Below are positions 1-10,125 of a stretch of 64,000 nt of DNA, one piece after another. The DNA is from Bacteroidia bacterium (GTDB lineage: Bacteria; Bacteroidota; Bacteroidia; J057), in the NCBI GenBank assembly GCA_030430205.1, contig JAUIGE010000028.1, positions 25,733 to 89,732 of the forward strand, read 5' to 3'. The notes below the pieces were generated by a model. The model searched no databases, was not told where the DNA came from, and saw nothing but the letters and a program-made list of their open reading frames with translations. Position 1 is the first letter of the stretch. Each line of letters opens with the position of its first letter. A program made the translations under genes and the position numbers.

Positions 1-86
1 TCCAAAGCCTTTGGAACATGATTCAAAGGCCGATGAGCGCTTGAACTGCACATTTGTGACATGTTTAACCTCATCAAATAATTATC

Positions 87-1325
87 ATGAAAAATTTACT
101 CATCATTCTCATGTTCCTCAGTTTCTCTTCTCTTCTTGTTGCGCAGGAAGTGGAATTAGGCCCCGTTTCTTATACGCCTTCTTTCACTCGGAAAGATCTG
201 CAGACGGACCCCCAGGAAGCCTTTAGGACAGCTAATTGCGGTCTGGACACACTTTACTATACCATTGCCAAGTCGTATCTGGGCGACAGGACTTTTAGCC
301 AGGTTGTATATTTTGGGCTTTATCAAGGCACAGCCCAGCGGTTTGAAGTTCCAACAGGAACACCTGTGACGGTCCATGGCTTTGTTATTGCGGGCAGTGG
401 ATTTTCAGGGAGTGTCCCTTTGATTCGATGTGCTATTTATTTGGCAGATCCCATAACAGGCAAGCCATCAGGGACAGCTCTTGCAGCTGACACGCTGAGG
501 TTTACCACCACAAGGGATTACTTCGCCAACTTTTCTTCTCCTGTAACTGTCACTCAAAATTTTGTCCTTGCAGCAGAAATGTTGGACTCTAATATTAGAA
601 CTGCATTTATATGCAATGATTCAAAATCAATCAGGGTCAACGGACGGGGAGAAGAATTGAATTTGGTTCTTTATTCAGGTGCATGGTACAAACCATCCAA
701 TTTTGATACGGACATGATCATATCACCTATAGTAAGCTATGACCTATCTGCTGGCATGACCACAAATATAAATGGCCCTTTCCAGTACAACACGAACTAT
801 ACCTTTACTTCTGCTCATTCGGAGCTGCTTTCAAGTCGCTTTTTCAATTTGAATGCTTTTTATAAGCATTTCACGGGGAGTTTTGATCCCAGCTCAAGCT
901 GGGATTTTGGAGATGGGACCTCGGTGGTAACGGGAAGTAGGGTAGCCCATGCATTCGCCTCGGGAAGCGGGGAAGTAACTGTGAAAGCCATTGCCAAAAT
1001 GAGGGGCTATACTACCCAGTGTACCGATACAGCAGAGATGGTATTCAGCGGGCAGGGTGTGGGGGTGGATGAAAGCTGGGTGAATAAGGTAGAATTATAT
1101 CCCAATCCCACCGATGGCATTGCCAGACTCAACCTGAGCCTGCCCGAAGCACGCGATATCCGCGTCAGCCTGTACAACCTTGCCGGCCAGAAGATATCTT
1201 CCTGGCATCCCGGAAAGATGCAGGATTTCTCCCTGGAAATGGATATTACAAATCAGCCAACAGGCCTCTACCTGGTTCATATTGAAATGGGAGACCTGCG
1301 GATAGTCAGAAAACTTCAAAAATAA
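87..1325 (+). CDS. T9SS-secreted protein with PKD-like domain
   Basis: A 412-residue exported protein of unknown function. It starts with a clear signal peptide (MKNLLIILMFLSFSSLLVAQ). Residues about 50-230 show no family I recognise. A PKD-like segment with the WDFGDGTS signature lies near residue 275, and a type A T9SS sorting domain starts at VELYPNPTDG and runs to the end (YLVHIEMGDLRIVRKLQK). By family knowledge it should cross the outer membrane through T9SS and be released or anchored at the surface. The lipoprotein gene 50 nt downstream on the same strand may be co-transcribed. Confidence 0.85.
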   Translation: MKNLLIILMFLSFSSLLVAQEVELGPVSYTPSFTRKDLQTDPQEAFRTANCGLDTLYYTIAKSYLGDRTFSQVVYFGLYQGTAQRFEVPTGTPVTVHGFVIAGSGFSGSVPLIRCAIYLADPITGKPSGTALAADTLRFTTTRDYFANFSSPVTVTQNFVLAAEMLDSNIRTAFICNDSKSIRVNGRGEELNLVLYSGAWYKPSNFDTDMIISPIVSYDLSAGMTTNINGPFQYNTNYTFTSAHSELLSSRFFNLNAFYKHFTGSFDPSSSWDFGDGTSVVTGSRVAHAFASGSGEVTVKAIAKMRGYTTQCTDTAEMVFSGQGVGVDESWVNKVELYPNPTDGIARLNLSLPEARDIRVSLYNLAGQKISSWHPGKMQDFSLEMDITNQPTGLYLVHIEMGDLRIVRKLQK

Positions 1326-1375
1326 TTTACCCTTAGTCAACGGCGATTTTGCCATAACTTTTAAATATTCAAATC

Positions 1376-2056
1376 ATGAAAAAGTCAATTATCATCCTTT
1401 CCTGCGTCCTTATCTTTTTGTCTGCTTGCCAAAGAGAAGACATCATTTCTTTGCCGGTTGACCAGAAAGGTCAGGAGGTGGAAGAAACACGTATCACTGC
1501 TTATGTATTAAGCATGAACGATGGCATTCCTGTGTATGAACCCATCACGACTCCTTTGGAGGAATTGCTGGCGAACCCGGTACAAAGCGAAGCTTCGAAA
1601 AAAATCCGGGACGGATATACGAAAGGCAACTTCTCCATGAATGGAGGAAATATGAATATTTCCTTTTCCGGTCAGGTAAGGCAGGGACAAATCTCAGGGA
1701 GTGGCGAATTCAGGCAATCCTTACCTTTCGGTGATGTACATCTTTATCTGGATGCAGAGTGTGTAACAATAGATGGTTCTTCCCTGGTATATGGTGGGAC
1801 AATTTCAAAGGTGTTTAGTAGCCCATTCCCTCCTGGAGGTCCTTTTGATCCGGGAAATATTCTCTATTTTATGGTGAAAGATAATGCCGATGGGACGAAT
1901 GGAGGAATAGACCAGCACTCAAACACATTGGTCATTTTTCCATCGTTTGCAGGATCAGGATGTGGCTCTTTGCTTCCGACCAGCTCTATTTGGACCTCTT
2001 GCTGTCCTTTAGTCAGTCTTCAAAATCCGTCGGAATTTATTTCCGTATCCAACTAG
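1376..2056 (+). CDS. hypothetical lipoprotein
   Basis: A 226-residue protein with a lipoprotein signal: charged MKK, hydrophobic core, and lipobox FLSAC with the acceptor cysteine at residue 18. The mature part has no domain I recognise. It is rich in Gly/Ser, has cysteines in the last 30 residues (SGCGSLL, TSCCPL), and contains a segment (about residues 75-100) that looks like repeated beta strands. It lies 50 nt after the T9SS protein and probably belongs to the same transcript. Function unknown. Confidence 0.75.
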   Translation: MKKSIIILSCVLIFLSACQREDIISLPVDQKGQEVEETRITAYVLSMNDGIPVYEPITTPLEELLANPVQSEASKKIRDGYTKGNFSMNGGNMNISFSGQVRQGQISGSGEFRQSLPFGDVHLYLDAECVTIDGSSLVYGGTISKVFSSPFPPGGPFDPGNILYFMVKDNADGTNGGIDQHSNTLVIFPSFAGSGCGSLLPTSSIWTSCCPLVSLQNPSEFISVSN

Positions 2057-2209
2057 CATTATTTGCATAATGCCAGATTTGTCACCTCTCCGATCAAAAA
2101 ACTTTTCAGGAACAGGGAAGGCTTTTTGATGAGGTTGACGTATGCAGGCTATCCTTTGGGGTAGTCTGTTTTTGGATGGAAAAGTTCTGATTCTGGAGGA
2201 GTCAGGCTT

Positions 2210-2346
2210 TTATATCTCCTCAAAAATCGTCTCCACCAACTCCTCCGCCTCATAGGGCTTCGGCACATAATTATCCATCCAAGCCTCCAGACGGAGGTTG
2301 ACCTCTGACTTCAAGAGACTCGCCGTCATGGCGATGATCGGGAAAA
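2210..2346 (-). pseudogene. response-regulator receiver domain remnant (C-terminal end)
   Basis: Read on the minus strand from about 2346 to a TAA at 2212-2210, the frame gives PIIAMTASLLKSE, then EAWMDNYVPKPYEAEE and a final helix. This is the C-terminal third of a CheY-like receiver domain: the conserved Thr of the (L/M)TA motif, the conserved Lys of the KP(F/Y) motif, and the last amphipathic helix are all present. The phospho-acceptor Asp region is missing, because the + strand gene at 2351 begins where it should be. I read it as the leftover of a two-component gene related to the Hpt gene 540 bp away. The glycine usually before MD is Trp. Confidence 0.65.
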
Positions 2347-2350
2347 ACCC

Positions 2351-2827
2351 ATGAAAACCTTCATCCTTTCTCTCCTCGTTTTGGCATTGACCTCAAGTTT
2401 CGCTCAGCAAAGCATAACACGGAAAGGCGGCACACCAGGCCATGAGACAAGCTGGAATGAGCCCCGCAACTGGAGCAACTACCAGGTGCCGGATGAGTTT
2501 TCTCATGTTGTGATCCAGGTGCTGAATACCGGCCATTTTGCACAGCCTGTTATCGATCAGGAAGTAGAAGTAGCTTCTATCGAGATTCAGGCAGGTGCCA
2601 GCCTGACCGTGACTGTCACAGGCAGCGTGCTGATAGATGGAGAAAACCAATACACAGAAGGGATCGTGAACCTTGGCGGAAATCTGCTAAATGATGGTCT
2701 TATCACGATGCTCAATATGGAAGACTTTTCCGCTGAAAGACCTCAATTTAGCATGAAGGGAAGCGGATTGGTTGTCCTGGATAACACAGATGTGACATCA
2801 GAAGTGCTATTCGCAGGTAAGCCTTGA
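2351..2827 (+). CDS. short secreted protein, possibly truncated
   Basis: A 158-residue protein with signal peptide (MKTFILSLLVLALTSSFAQ), then a region around TSWNEPRNWSNYQVPD and beta-rich sequence with repeated short hydrophobic strands. This looks like the N-terminal part of large Bacteroidetes cell-surface proteins (a 'W..p.NW....P' start before a right-handed beta repeat). It ends abruptly with no sorting domain, so it may be the surviving 5' part of a longer gene. It starts 5 nt after a receiver-domain remnant on the other strand and no clear ribosome-binding site or promoter is seen. Confidence 0.5.
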   Translation: MKTFILSLLVLALTSSFAQQSITRKGGTPGHETSWNEPRNWSNYQVPDEFSHVVIQVLNTGHFAQPVIDQEVEVASIEIQAGASLTVTVTGSVLIDGENQYTEGIVNLGGNLLNDGLITMLNMEDFSAERPQFSMKGSGLVVLDNTDVTSEVLFAGKP

Positions 2828-2889
2828 TTAAGGAAAAGTAAATTTAGTTGTCACGTTGATTTGTAATCAAAAAGTCCTCACACAAGCGT

Positions 2890-3240
2890 TCAAAATTTAG
2901 TCGCAAGGACATCCGCGACCTCCTCCAATGCCTCTTCCAGTTTTTCCATGATTTCTGCTGCCATTCCCTGCAACTCATCCCAATCCATACTTTGAAAATC
3001 TGAAGTAATCTGCCTGATAGGGGGAACCACCCCCGGAATGCCAAAAAACTGAAGTTGCGGGCAGATATTATGCAGGACCTGACGGACCGTTTGCCGGTCT
3101 TGTTGGGCCAGAGCCTGCTTCAGCAAAGCTACTTTTGGGGGAATAAGCTGCTGAAACTGTTGGAGGTACTTGTTAGCAATTTTTGCTTTCCCCGAGATAT
3201 CTGCTTGATATTCCGGGCACTGATATATTGGGTGTTCCAA
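2890..3240 (-). CDS. Hpt-domain phosphotransfer protein (orphan)
   Basis: A 116-residue, mostly helical protein. The segment VLHNICPQLQFFGIPG matches the Hpt phosphorylation helix, whose usual form in Bacteroidetes is H-K-(M/L)-K-P-x-(L/I)-x-x-(L/F)-G. The phospho-accepting histidine is at about residue 57, but the Lys three positions later is Cys here, an unusual change next to the active histidine. Family role: relay of phosphate from a hybrid histidine kinase to a response regulator. No kinase is in the window; only a receiver fragment at 2210-2346 remains, so the partner may be lost or elsewhere. Confidence 0.65.
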   Translation of the reverse strand: MEHPIYQCPEYQADISGKAKIANKYLQQFQQLIPPKVALLKQALAQQDRQTVRQVLHNICPQLQFFGIPGVVPPIRQITSDFQSMDWDELQGMAAEIMEKLEEALEEVADVLATKF

Positions 3241-3623
3241 TCATGTTGCATGATCCGATGAATTTATAGGGTATATTCCGATTCCTGAATGGAAACTTAC
3301 TCAATCTGACAAGATAATGAAAAAGCATTGTCCTAACGGTTGATCCAACGGTAAAGGCCCGCAAATTTTACCGATAGGACAATGAGATGACCGCAGGATC
3401 AATGGTTCTTGGACATCCCCAAAAGAATATCTTCCTTGACCCTATTCCTTTTCGATTACGGAGATCATCTTCTCTTGTAGCATGAGACAGGTATATAATC
3501 CTGCCCAGTAGGTAGTACTACCTGTTTTTCAAAAGGGGTATAAGCACTTGCTTATTTCCCGCTTATGTAGCTCAATTTTGTATTGAGGCTATTCGCCTGT
3601 TTTTCACCTTTAACACTTGATTT
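3241..3623. other. intergenic region with 14-bp palindrome
   Basis: No gene is seen here. The one clear structure is a perfect palindrome, AGGTAGTACTACCT, at 3510-3523, followed by a short T run and about 100 nt upstream of the giant secreted protein gene. It could be an operator or a short hairpin; nothing else supports either. Confidence 0.4.
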
Positions 3624-6600
3624 ATGCGAATGTATCATGCGCTTTTTGACAAATCTACGATTCCTAAGCATGGGCTTAGGATGCTTGCTCTTTTTGCACT
3701 CCTTGTGAGTGCGGGGCCCTTGCTTTGGGGGCAGACGTATACAGATACGTATACAAATGCGACCATTGGAGGCACTTATACCGCTACAAACAGTGGCTCC
3801 GACTATAGAGTTGAGGTCAACTGGGATCGAAGCTACCATGCCAGTTGGTCTGGAGGAGGTTGCGATTGCAACGCTGGCAACGCCTCCCGCAAAACGGAAT
3901 TTTGGGAAGGGAGCATTGGAGGCTCTGGGACGAAGTGGTGGCATAACAATGATGTTGCAGATGCCGGACAGGGAACTGGTGATGTTCTGGTAGGGCCAGG
4001 CTACAACCAGGAATGGTATATATATGCCACAGCTGAAGGCTGGAATGACTTTGGAATTGGCTGTATTGTTGATTGTAACACGACCCACCATTCTACCAAT
4101 TATTCTACTAACAGTAGCATAAACGTCCGCACAGCACCCTTCAAAAATCCGGTAAATGCAAAAGCATCAGTAACAGAATCAGAAGGTTCTACTTTCAGTA
4201 GTATTAAGCTTACCTGGTTCAAAGGAACCGATATGCCTGACAGTTGGACCAATTATAGGATATATGGACCAGATCCGGTCGCCAATAATTATAGTAAAAT
4301 ATATGGAGTCGTAAATGGCTCTGCCCGGACTTTTACAGTGACGGGACTCGATCCGGATAAGCAATATGGTTTTATCATAGAAACCATTTCTAATACATCC
4401 TTTCGTCCTGCGAACGCACAAAGCTTTGGAAATGTATCATCTTCTGGCGTGTTTGCCTTCGGCCGTACATTAGGCATAACTCCTACTGCTACACAGGGCA
4501 CATACAGCAACAAAATCAAGCTCAGTTGGAACAGTTTTTCCAGTGTGGTAGACAACATCCGTTTGATGCGTTCTAAGCCTACATTTGAAGGAGGGGGATT
4601 TGAAGAAATCGCCATTCTCAACAAGCATGCACAGTCGTATCAGGATACAGATGTGATCCCAGGCTATGCCTATACCTACCAGGTGATCCCATTGGCTCCC
4701 AATGGCGATGTATTACAGTCCCCCGAGCCGGCTGCTACCGGCTGGATGCGCCCCAATGGCACGATCAAAGGCAGAGTCCTCTCCCGGGGAGGTGCAGGTG
4801 TGCAAAATGTCCTGATAACCGTAGAGACGGTAAGCCCGGGCCTGCCAGCCAATAAGGCTTCCGCCTCTACTGACTACAATAGCCCATATACCGTCCTGAC
4901 GGATGTGGATGGATACTATGAGTTGCGCAATATTTATTATTGTGACAGTGCCAAATTCCATATTAGGCCCAGCTTTCCCGATCATGGTTTTGACCCAACT
5001 GAGTCATATCGCATCCTGGATTTAAATGCCAAAACCCAAAATGGAGTTGATTTTACAGATACTACCGCCATTACGGTTGGGGGGAGTGTGAGTTTTCTGG
5101 ACCCCGCTTTGTTTAATGCATCAGGAGCTGGATGTGCAGTAGTAGGTGCCAAAATCACAATCAATGGGACTGATTTCAAAATCAGGACAAAGCCCAATGG
5201 CACATGGTCTTACGCATTGTCGGTGGAAGGCGCTTATGACTTCAAGGTGGCATACCTGCACCATGCTTTTGAGCAGGATTCTTTTCGTTTTTTCATCAAT
5301 GAGGACAAGCAGGACATTGATTTTGTAGACATTCAAGTGGACTCCATTCGGGTAAAGGTCCAGGATGCCTGTAAAAATCCACTCATAACGGTCGGAGGGG
5401 GAGTATTTTATCCACGGATACGCGTGCAGGGCCAGGTAGGTACGGGATGCTTTGATGGCAGCTACGATGTGGACGCTAATGGTTTGGCTACCCTCGTTTT
5501 GCCAGCAAGTAGCTATAGCCTGAGCATGGACAATTCCAGCACCAATCATCAGGTATCTGATGGAACTCAAAAGACTCAATTAGATGCCATTAGCTATGAA
5601 TTTGACATGAGGTTGCGGGATAGCATACAAACGTTCAGTCCAGATACGGTTTGGACAAGAATCCCCCATATCGTCACCTCAAACCTGGACCCCAATGGAA
5701 ATCCCATCATCATTCCCGGAGATACAAGCTTTGTGGTCAATCAGGATACTTCCATTAAAGCGCTGGATTGGCTGGCTGATTTTGTGTATTACGGGCCATT
5801 TAAAGTGGTGGCTTTATGGGAAGATGCAGGCGCAGAAATCATTAAAGACTGCCATACCAATAATACACTCTTTTCTGTTGGAGATTCGGTGATTGTAATC
5901 GAAAGCCCCGCGACCTATCCGCTGGGTTTTGAAATAAGTGATTTGTCGGCGGGTTGTCTCGTAGATACAGGCGTTATCAAAATTTGGGATTTTATTTCGG
6001 ATAAGGAAAAAACCCCCTTCGAAATTCCTATTCGAAATGGATATGCCTACTATGGGTTGATTCCGGGCCTACCCAATACCTTAGGTGGAGGCACCTATCC
6101 TCACCAAAAATACCTCTACACCCAGGTTTCTGCCGGAGCCCGTCGGGATGAAGCACATGAATGGTGGGCATTTGTGGAAGGGGTGTACCAGTTGACGCCT
6201 TCTGTAACCACACGCTCACCGCAAATCCCCACCCTGGTCGTGCATGATCCTCCCGGAGACAACAGCTTTTCCTGGATAGAAAAAGGCTCTTCATACCATT
6301 CATTTGACAATACCGCTTATGAAATTTCCGGATCAGCCGGGACATACAGTGACCTGATCATAGGCAGTTCGACATTGACCTCCTACTTTGAAGCTACAGC
6401 TGGTATTCAGTGGAAGTTGGAATGGCTGGGCGGACAAAATACCTTTGACAAAAATGTGTATGAAACCACGGTTTCCTTTTCTGAGACCTTCTCTACCTCA
6501 GCCGACCCGCTTTTTACCGGGAATGATGGAGATGTCTATTTTGGAAAAGCTACAAGCCAGGAATGGTCTGTAGCACAAGTCCTGACTTATGAGAAGGATG

Positions 6601-9600
6601 GCAATGGTTGCTGGACCAACCTGGATGAAGAACCTAATGTATCCAGGGCCCTGGATGGTTCTTTTATCTTTACCGAAAAGCATGTGAAAAATGTTTTAAT
6701 CCCCCAATTGGAATACCTGGAAAAACTGTACCGGCTACAGGCAGCCAATACCACCAATCCGACTGAACAAGAGGAGCTGATAAAAGAAGCCAGATTATTT
6801 CAAAGAGACACGTCTAACTGGAAAATGATCCTGACTGAGGTTGAAAAGGCCAGAAGTATTGATGCAGATTATATTGAAAACATTTCTTTTAGTGCAGGAG
6901 CCAGTTATGATAAACTGACAGAAGATAACACGACCGATGGCCATAGCTGGGTATATACAGACTTTATTGACATCAAGACTTCTGTAGGCTTAAAAGTTGA
7001 AGTAAAAGCGGGTGTCTGGAGTGATAATACAGGTGGTGTAGCTGCCAATTTCCGACACTCTTTTACCCGGGATAAAGGACATACCAATACTGACTTCTTC
7101 AAGGTGGGTTACCATCTGGAAGACAAGGATATCGGTGATTTTTTCAGTGTAAATGTGCTGAGTGATAACACTTTTGGTGTGCCTGCCTTTGAGATATTTG
7201 GCGGCACCAGCAGTTGTCCGCAGGAAGAGGGGACGCAGTCCCGGGATCGGGCAGCTTTCAATATTTATCCCCCCACCCGTCCCAATATTCCCATTGGCGG
7301 AACAGGTCATTTTGTCGCTTCCCTTGGCAATGCCGGCGAAAGCCAGGAAGCCCGGGAGTACCATGTGCGGGTCATCCCGCAAACCAACCCCCATGGCGCA
7401 CAGATCCGCATCGGTGGGCAGCTGATTAATAATGGCTCGGCATCTTTCTTTATAGATCCTTTTCAGACTATAGATATTGCCCTGACGATAGAACAAGGTC
7501 CGCTTTCTGCCACCTATGACAATATCGGCATCATGATGTACCCGCCCTGTGAGTATGAGTTATGGGAAAATAACGGCAACCTGATCAACGGCGATACCGT
7601 CTGGATCTCCGCCAGTTTCCAGACTGAATGTACGCAGATCGCCCTCAACTCACCTGTACAAGGCTGGCTGGTCAATGCCAGCAGCAACAACCAATTGCGC
7701 TTTGATTTTGCGGGCTATGACTTGAACAACAGCTTTTTTGAAAGCATCACCCTTGAGTACAAACGCAATGGACAAGGTTGGCTCGATGGTCCCACTCTTA
7801 CCAGAGACAATACATGGGATGTGATCAAAACCTACCTCTGGGATGTCAGCAGCCTGGCAGACGGCGCATATAGCGTGCGGGCAAGAGCCAATTGTGGTCA
7901 GGGAAAAGGCACCACCTATTCCACCACCCTCAGCGGGCTGATCGACCGCAACTCTATCGGGCCATTTGGCACGCCTACGCCCTCAGACGGTTTCCTCCGT
8001 CTGGGACAAGACATCTCTGTCACCTTTGACAAAGACATCGACTGCGGATTTACGGATGTCATCCCCACCTATCAGCCTGTCATCAGCCTGACAAGGACGG
8101 ACGACAATACCAGCATCCCGCTGGTCGTACAATGCTCGGAGAATGAAGACCGCATCATCCTCGTACCCACGCTGAACCTCTTCAGCATGCCCGAACTACA
8201 GGGCGTACCGCTGATCGCCTCTGTGCAAGGCATGCAGGATGATCAGGGAAATGTGCAGGAGTATGCTATTGAGTGGAGCTTTGTGGTCAATGCAAGTCCT
8301 GTATATTGGGATGCGGATAGCCTGAACCTGGCACTGGCCGCTGGCCGTTCGCATGTCTTCAACAGCAAGCTGAAGAATACCTCCGTCCTCGGCAAAGCCT
8401 TTACCATCACAGACTATCCCAGCTGGCTGACGCCCAGCACCCTGGCAGGCACCGTGCTCTCCGATGGAGAGTTTGACATGAGCTTCCTCGTGAGCCCCAA
8501 TCTGGAAGTAGGCGTTTACCGCGATACCGTGGTCGCCATGATTGATGGCTGGCCAGAGTACCTCGACATCAGCTACGAGGCACTGGCAGTACCGCCAGGA
8601 TGGAAGGTAGATCCCGGCAAACACACCTATTCCATGAGCATGGTTCTGGCTTTCAGCCTGGATCAGACCGACACCAACCTCTCCCGCGACGATCGCGACA
8701 GGGTGGCCGCCATCTACAATGGTGAGGTCAGGGGCGTAGCCCAGTTGGAGTATGTCGCTCAGTTCAACAAATACATGGCATTTTTGACGGTCTATTCCAA
8801 TATCCCTGCCAATGAGGAAATTTCCTTCAGCATGTGGCGCGCCGCTACCGGCGTGGAGCATCGCGCAGCGGAGACTTTTTACTTCGCTGATGAAGCGATT
8901 TATGGCAGGATCGGTGATCCGGAGATTCTACATGCCGACGGCATTTACCAGGTCATCCCGCTGAAGCAGGGCTGGAACTGGGTGTCCCTCCATGTCACCA
9001 ACAGTGACATGACCATCCACAACCTGCTCAACTCCCTGGCTTCGCCGGAAGTAGGCAACGACATCGTCGTCAAGCGCAAAGACATGGCAACGGCCACCTA
9101 TACACAGATCGCTACGCCGCTCATCTACGCCAATCAATGGGCGGGCACGCTCTCTCAATTGGATAATAAGCAGGCATACCTGATTCACCTGTCCAAAGCA
9201 GCTGATACCCTGCGGGTACCGGGCTATCCCATCACGAACTTTGACAACATAGACCTCATCAGCGGCTGGAACTGGATTGGCTACCAGCCCCAGGAACCCA
9301 AATTGCTCAATGATGCTCTCAGCACCGTCAACCTGCGCAACCGCGACCTGCTCAAAAGTCAGGAAGCCTTCAGCGAATACCACAAAGGTTCTGCCACCTG
9401 GTACGGTCCCCTCCAGTTTATGGAGCCGGGCAAAGGCTATAAGCTGAAATTGAAAGATGGGGTGGTTTATAACGACCTGACATACAGCCGTCTCGGCTTG
9501 AAGGACTTTGCCGTGGACCATACGAAGTATGAGAGCAGCATGACTTTGATTGGGAGTGTGGGGGTAGGAGAGGCGAGAGGCGAGATCAGAGAGGAGAGAC

Positions 9601-10124
9601 TGCTCGTAGGAGCGTTTATCGACGATACGTGTCGGGGGTATGGCTTTTTGGAGTATGTGGAGTTTTTGGATGAATACCGTGTGATCTTTAGCCTGAATGG
9701 CAATTCATCGGACATTGGCCGTCCTGTCACCTTCAAACTCTACGATACCCACAGCGGTCAGCAATTTATCCCGGACAATGAGCCCGAGATATACATCACG
9801 GACCGCATCCTGGGCCAAATGCTGGACCCTTATGTGCTCTTCGAGCGCCTCGCCCTGCCAGAGGCAGGTTACTACCTCGAGCAAAACTATCCGAATCCTT
9901 ATGATTCGCGTACCACGATCCGCTTCATCCTGCCGCAGGATGAGCAGGTGAAGCTGAGTATCTACGATCAGTTTGGCAAGCGCGTAGCGCTTCCGGTGGA
10001 TGACTACCGCGCAGCGGGCGAGCATAGCGTCATTTTTGACGCGAGTGGGCTGCCCAGTGGTGTTTACCACTACAGTATCGAGGCCGGTGAATACCGGGCG
10101 TCGAGGAAGATGGTGAAGTTTTAA
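3624..10124 (+). CDS. giant multidomain T9SS cell-surface protein
   Basis: A 2166-residue exported protein. The signal peptide lies in residues about 17-35 (LALFALLVSAGPLLWG); Met20 at 3681 is an alternative start. Seen in order: Gly/Ser/Asn-rich N-terminus; two fibronectin type III-like segments (about 170-370); carboxypeptidase-regulatory-like segments (TIKGRVLSRGGAGVQNVLI) and a related KITINGTDFKI stretch (about 375-560); a long unassigned central part; an Ig-like segment with ISVTFDKDIDC; two GWNW modules near residues 1780 and 1880; and a C-terminal sorting domain from YLEQNYPNPYDS to RKMVKF. Likely an adhesin or matrix protein exported by T9SS. A heptamer-like patch lies inside it at 9564-9598. 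Confidence 0.85.
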   Translation: MRMYHALFDKSTIPKHGLRMLALFALLVSAGPLLWGQTYTDTYTNATIGGTYTATNSGSDYRVEVNWDRSYHASWSGGGCDCNAGNASRKTEFWEGSIGGSGTKWWHNNDVADAGQGTGDVLVGPGYNQEWYIYATAEGWNDFGIGCIVDCNTTHHSTNYSTNSSINVRTAPFKNPVNAKASVTESEGSTFSSIKLTWFKGTDMPDSWTNYRIYGPDPVANNYSKIYGVVNGSARTFTVTGLDPDKQYGFIIETISNTSFRPANAQSFGNVSSSGVFAFGRTLGITPTATQGTYSNKIKLSWNSFSSVVDNIRLMRSKPTFEGGGFEEIAILNKHAQSYQDTDVIPGYAYTYQVIPLAPNGDVLQSPEPAATGWMRPNGTIKGRVLSRGGAGVQNVLITVETVSPGLPANKASASTDYNSPYTVLTDVDGYYELRNIYYCDSAKFHIRPSFPDHGFDPTESYRILDLNAKTQNGVDFTDTTAITVGGSVSFLDPALFNASGAGCAVVGAKITINGTDFKIRTKPNGTWSYALSVEGAYDFKVAYLHHAFEQDSFRFFINEDKQDIDFVDIQVDSIRVKVQDACKNPLITVGGGVFYPRIRVQGQVGTGCFDGSYDVDANGLATLVLPASSYSLSMDNSSTNHQVSDGTQKTQLDAISYEFDMRLRDSIQTFSPDTVWTRIPHIVTSNLDPNGNPIIIPGDTSFVVNQDTSIKALDWLADFVYYGPFKVVALWEDAGAEIIKDCHTNNTLFSVGDSVIVIESPATYPLGFEISDLSAGCLVDTGVIKIWDFISDKEKTPFEIPIRNGYAYYGLIPGLPNTLGGGTYPHQKYLYTQVSAGARRDEAHEWWAFVEGVYQLTPSVTTRSPQIPTLVVHDPPGDNSFSWIEKGSSYHSFDNTAYEISGSAGTYSDLIIGSSTLTSYFEATAGIQWKLEWLGGQNTFDKNVYETTVSFSETFSTSADPLFTGNDGDVYFGKATSQEWSVAQVLTYEKDGNGCWTNLDEEPNVSRALDGSFIFTEKHVKNVLIPQLEYLEKLYRLQAANTTNPTEQEELIKEARLFQRDTSNWKMILTEVEKARSIDADYIENISFSAGASYDKLTEDNTTDGHSWVYTDFIDIKTSVGLKVEVKAGVWSDNTGGVAANFRHSFTRDKGHTNTDFFKVGYHLEDKDIGDFFSVNVLSDNTFGVPAFEIFGGTSSCPQEEGTQSRDRAAFNIYPPTRPNIPIGGTGHFVASLGNAGESQEAREYHVRVIPQTNPHGAQIRIGGQLINNGSASFFIDPFQTIDIALTIEQGPLSATYDNIGIMMYPPCEYELWENNGNLINGDTVWISASFQTECTQIALNSPVQGWLVNASSNNQLRFDFAGYDLNNSFFESITLEYKRNGQGWLDGPTLTRDNTWDVIKTYLWDVSSLADGAYSVRARANCGQGKGTTYSTTLSGLIDRNSIGPFGTPTPSDGFLRLGQDISVTFDKDIDCGFTDVIPTYQPVISLTRTDDNTSIPLVVQCSENEDRIILVPTLNLFSMPELQGVPLIASVQGMQDDQGNVQEYAIEWSFVVNASPVYWDADSLNLALAAGRSHVFNSKLKNTSVLGKAFTITDYPSWLTPSTLAGTVLSDGEFDMSFLVSPNLEVGVYRDTVVAMIDGWPEYLDISYEALAVPPGWKVDPGKHTYSMSMVLAFSLDQTDTNLSRDDRDRVAAIYNGEVRGVAQLEYVAQFNKYMAFLTVYSNIPANEEISFSMWRAATGVEHRAAETFYFADEAIYGRIGDPEILHADGIYQVIPLKQGWNWVSLHVTNSDMTIHNLLNSLASPEVGNDIVVKRKDMATATYTQIATPLIYANQWAGTLSQLDNKQAYLIHLSKAADTLRVPGYPITNFDNIDLISGWNWIGYQPQEPKLLNDALSTVNLRNRDLLKSQEAFSEYHKGSATWYGPLQFMEPGKGYKLKLKDGVVYNDLTYSRLGLKDFAVDHTKYESSMTLIGSVGVGEARGEIREERLLVGAFIDDTCRGYGFLEYVEFLDEYRVIFSLNGNSSDIGRPVTFKLYDTHSGQQFIPDNEPEIYITDRILGQMLDPYVLFERLALPEAGYYLEQNYPNPYDSRTTIRFILPQDEQVKLSIYDQFGKRVALPVDDYRAAGEHSVIFDASGLPSGVYHYSIEAGEYRASRKMVKF

Positions 10125-10125
10125 C

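Noticed and set aside
7..30. GCCTTTG...CAAAGGC hairpin at the left edge
   Set aside because: No T run follows and the upstream gene is outside the window, so it cannot be called a terminator.
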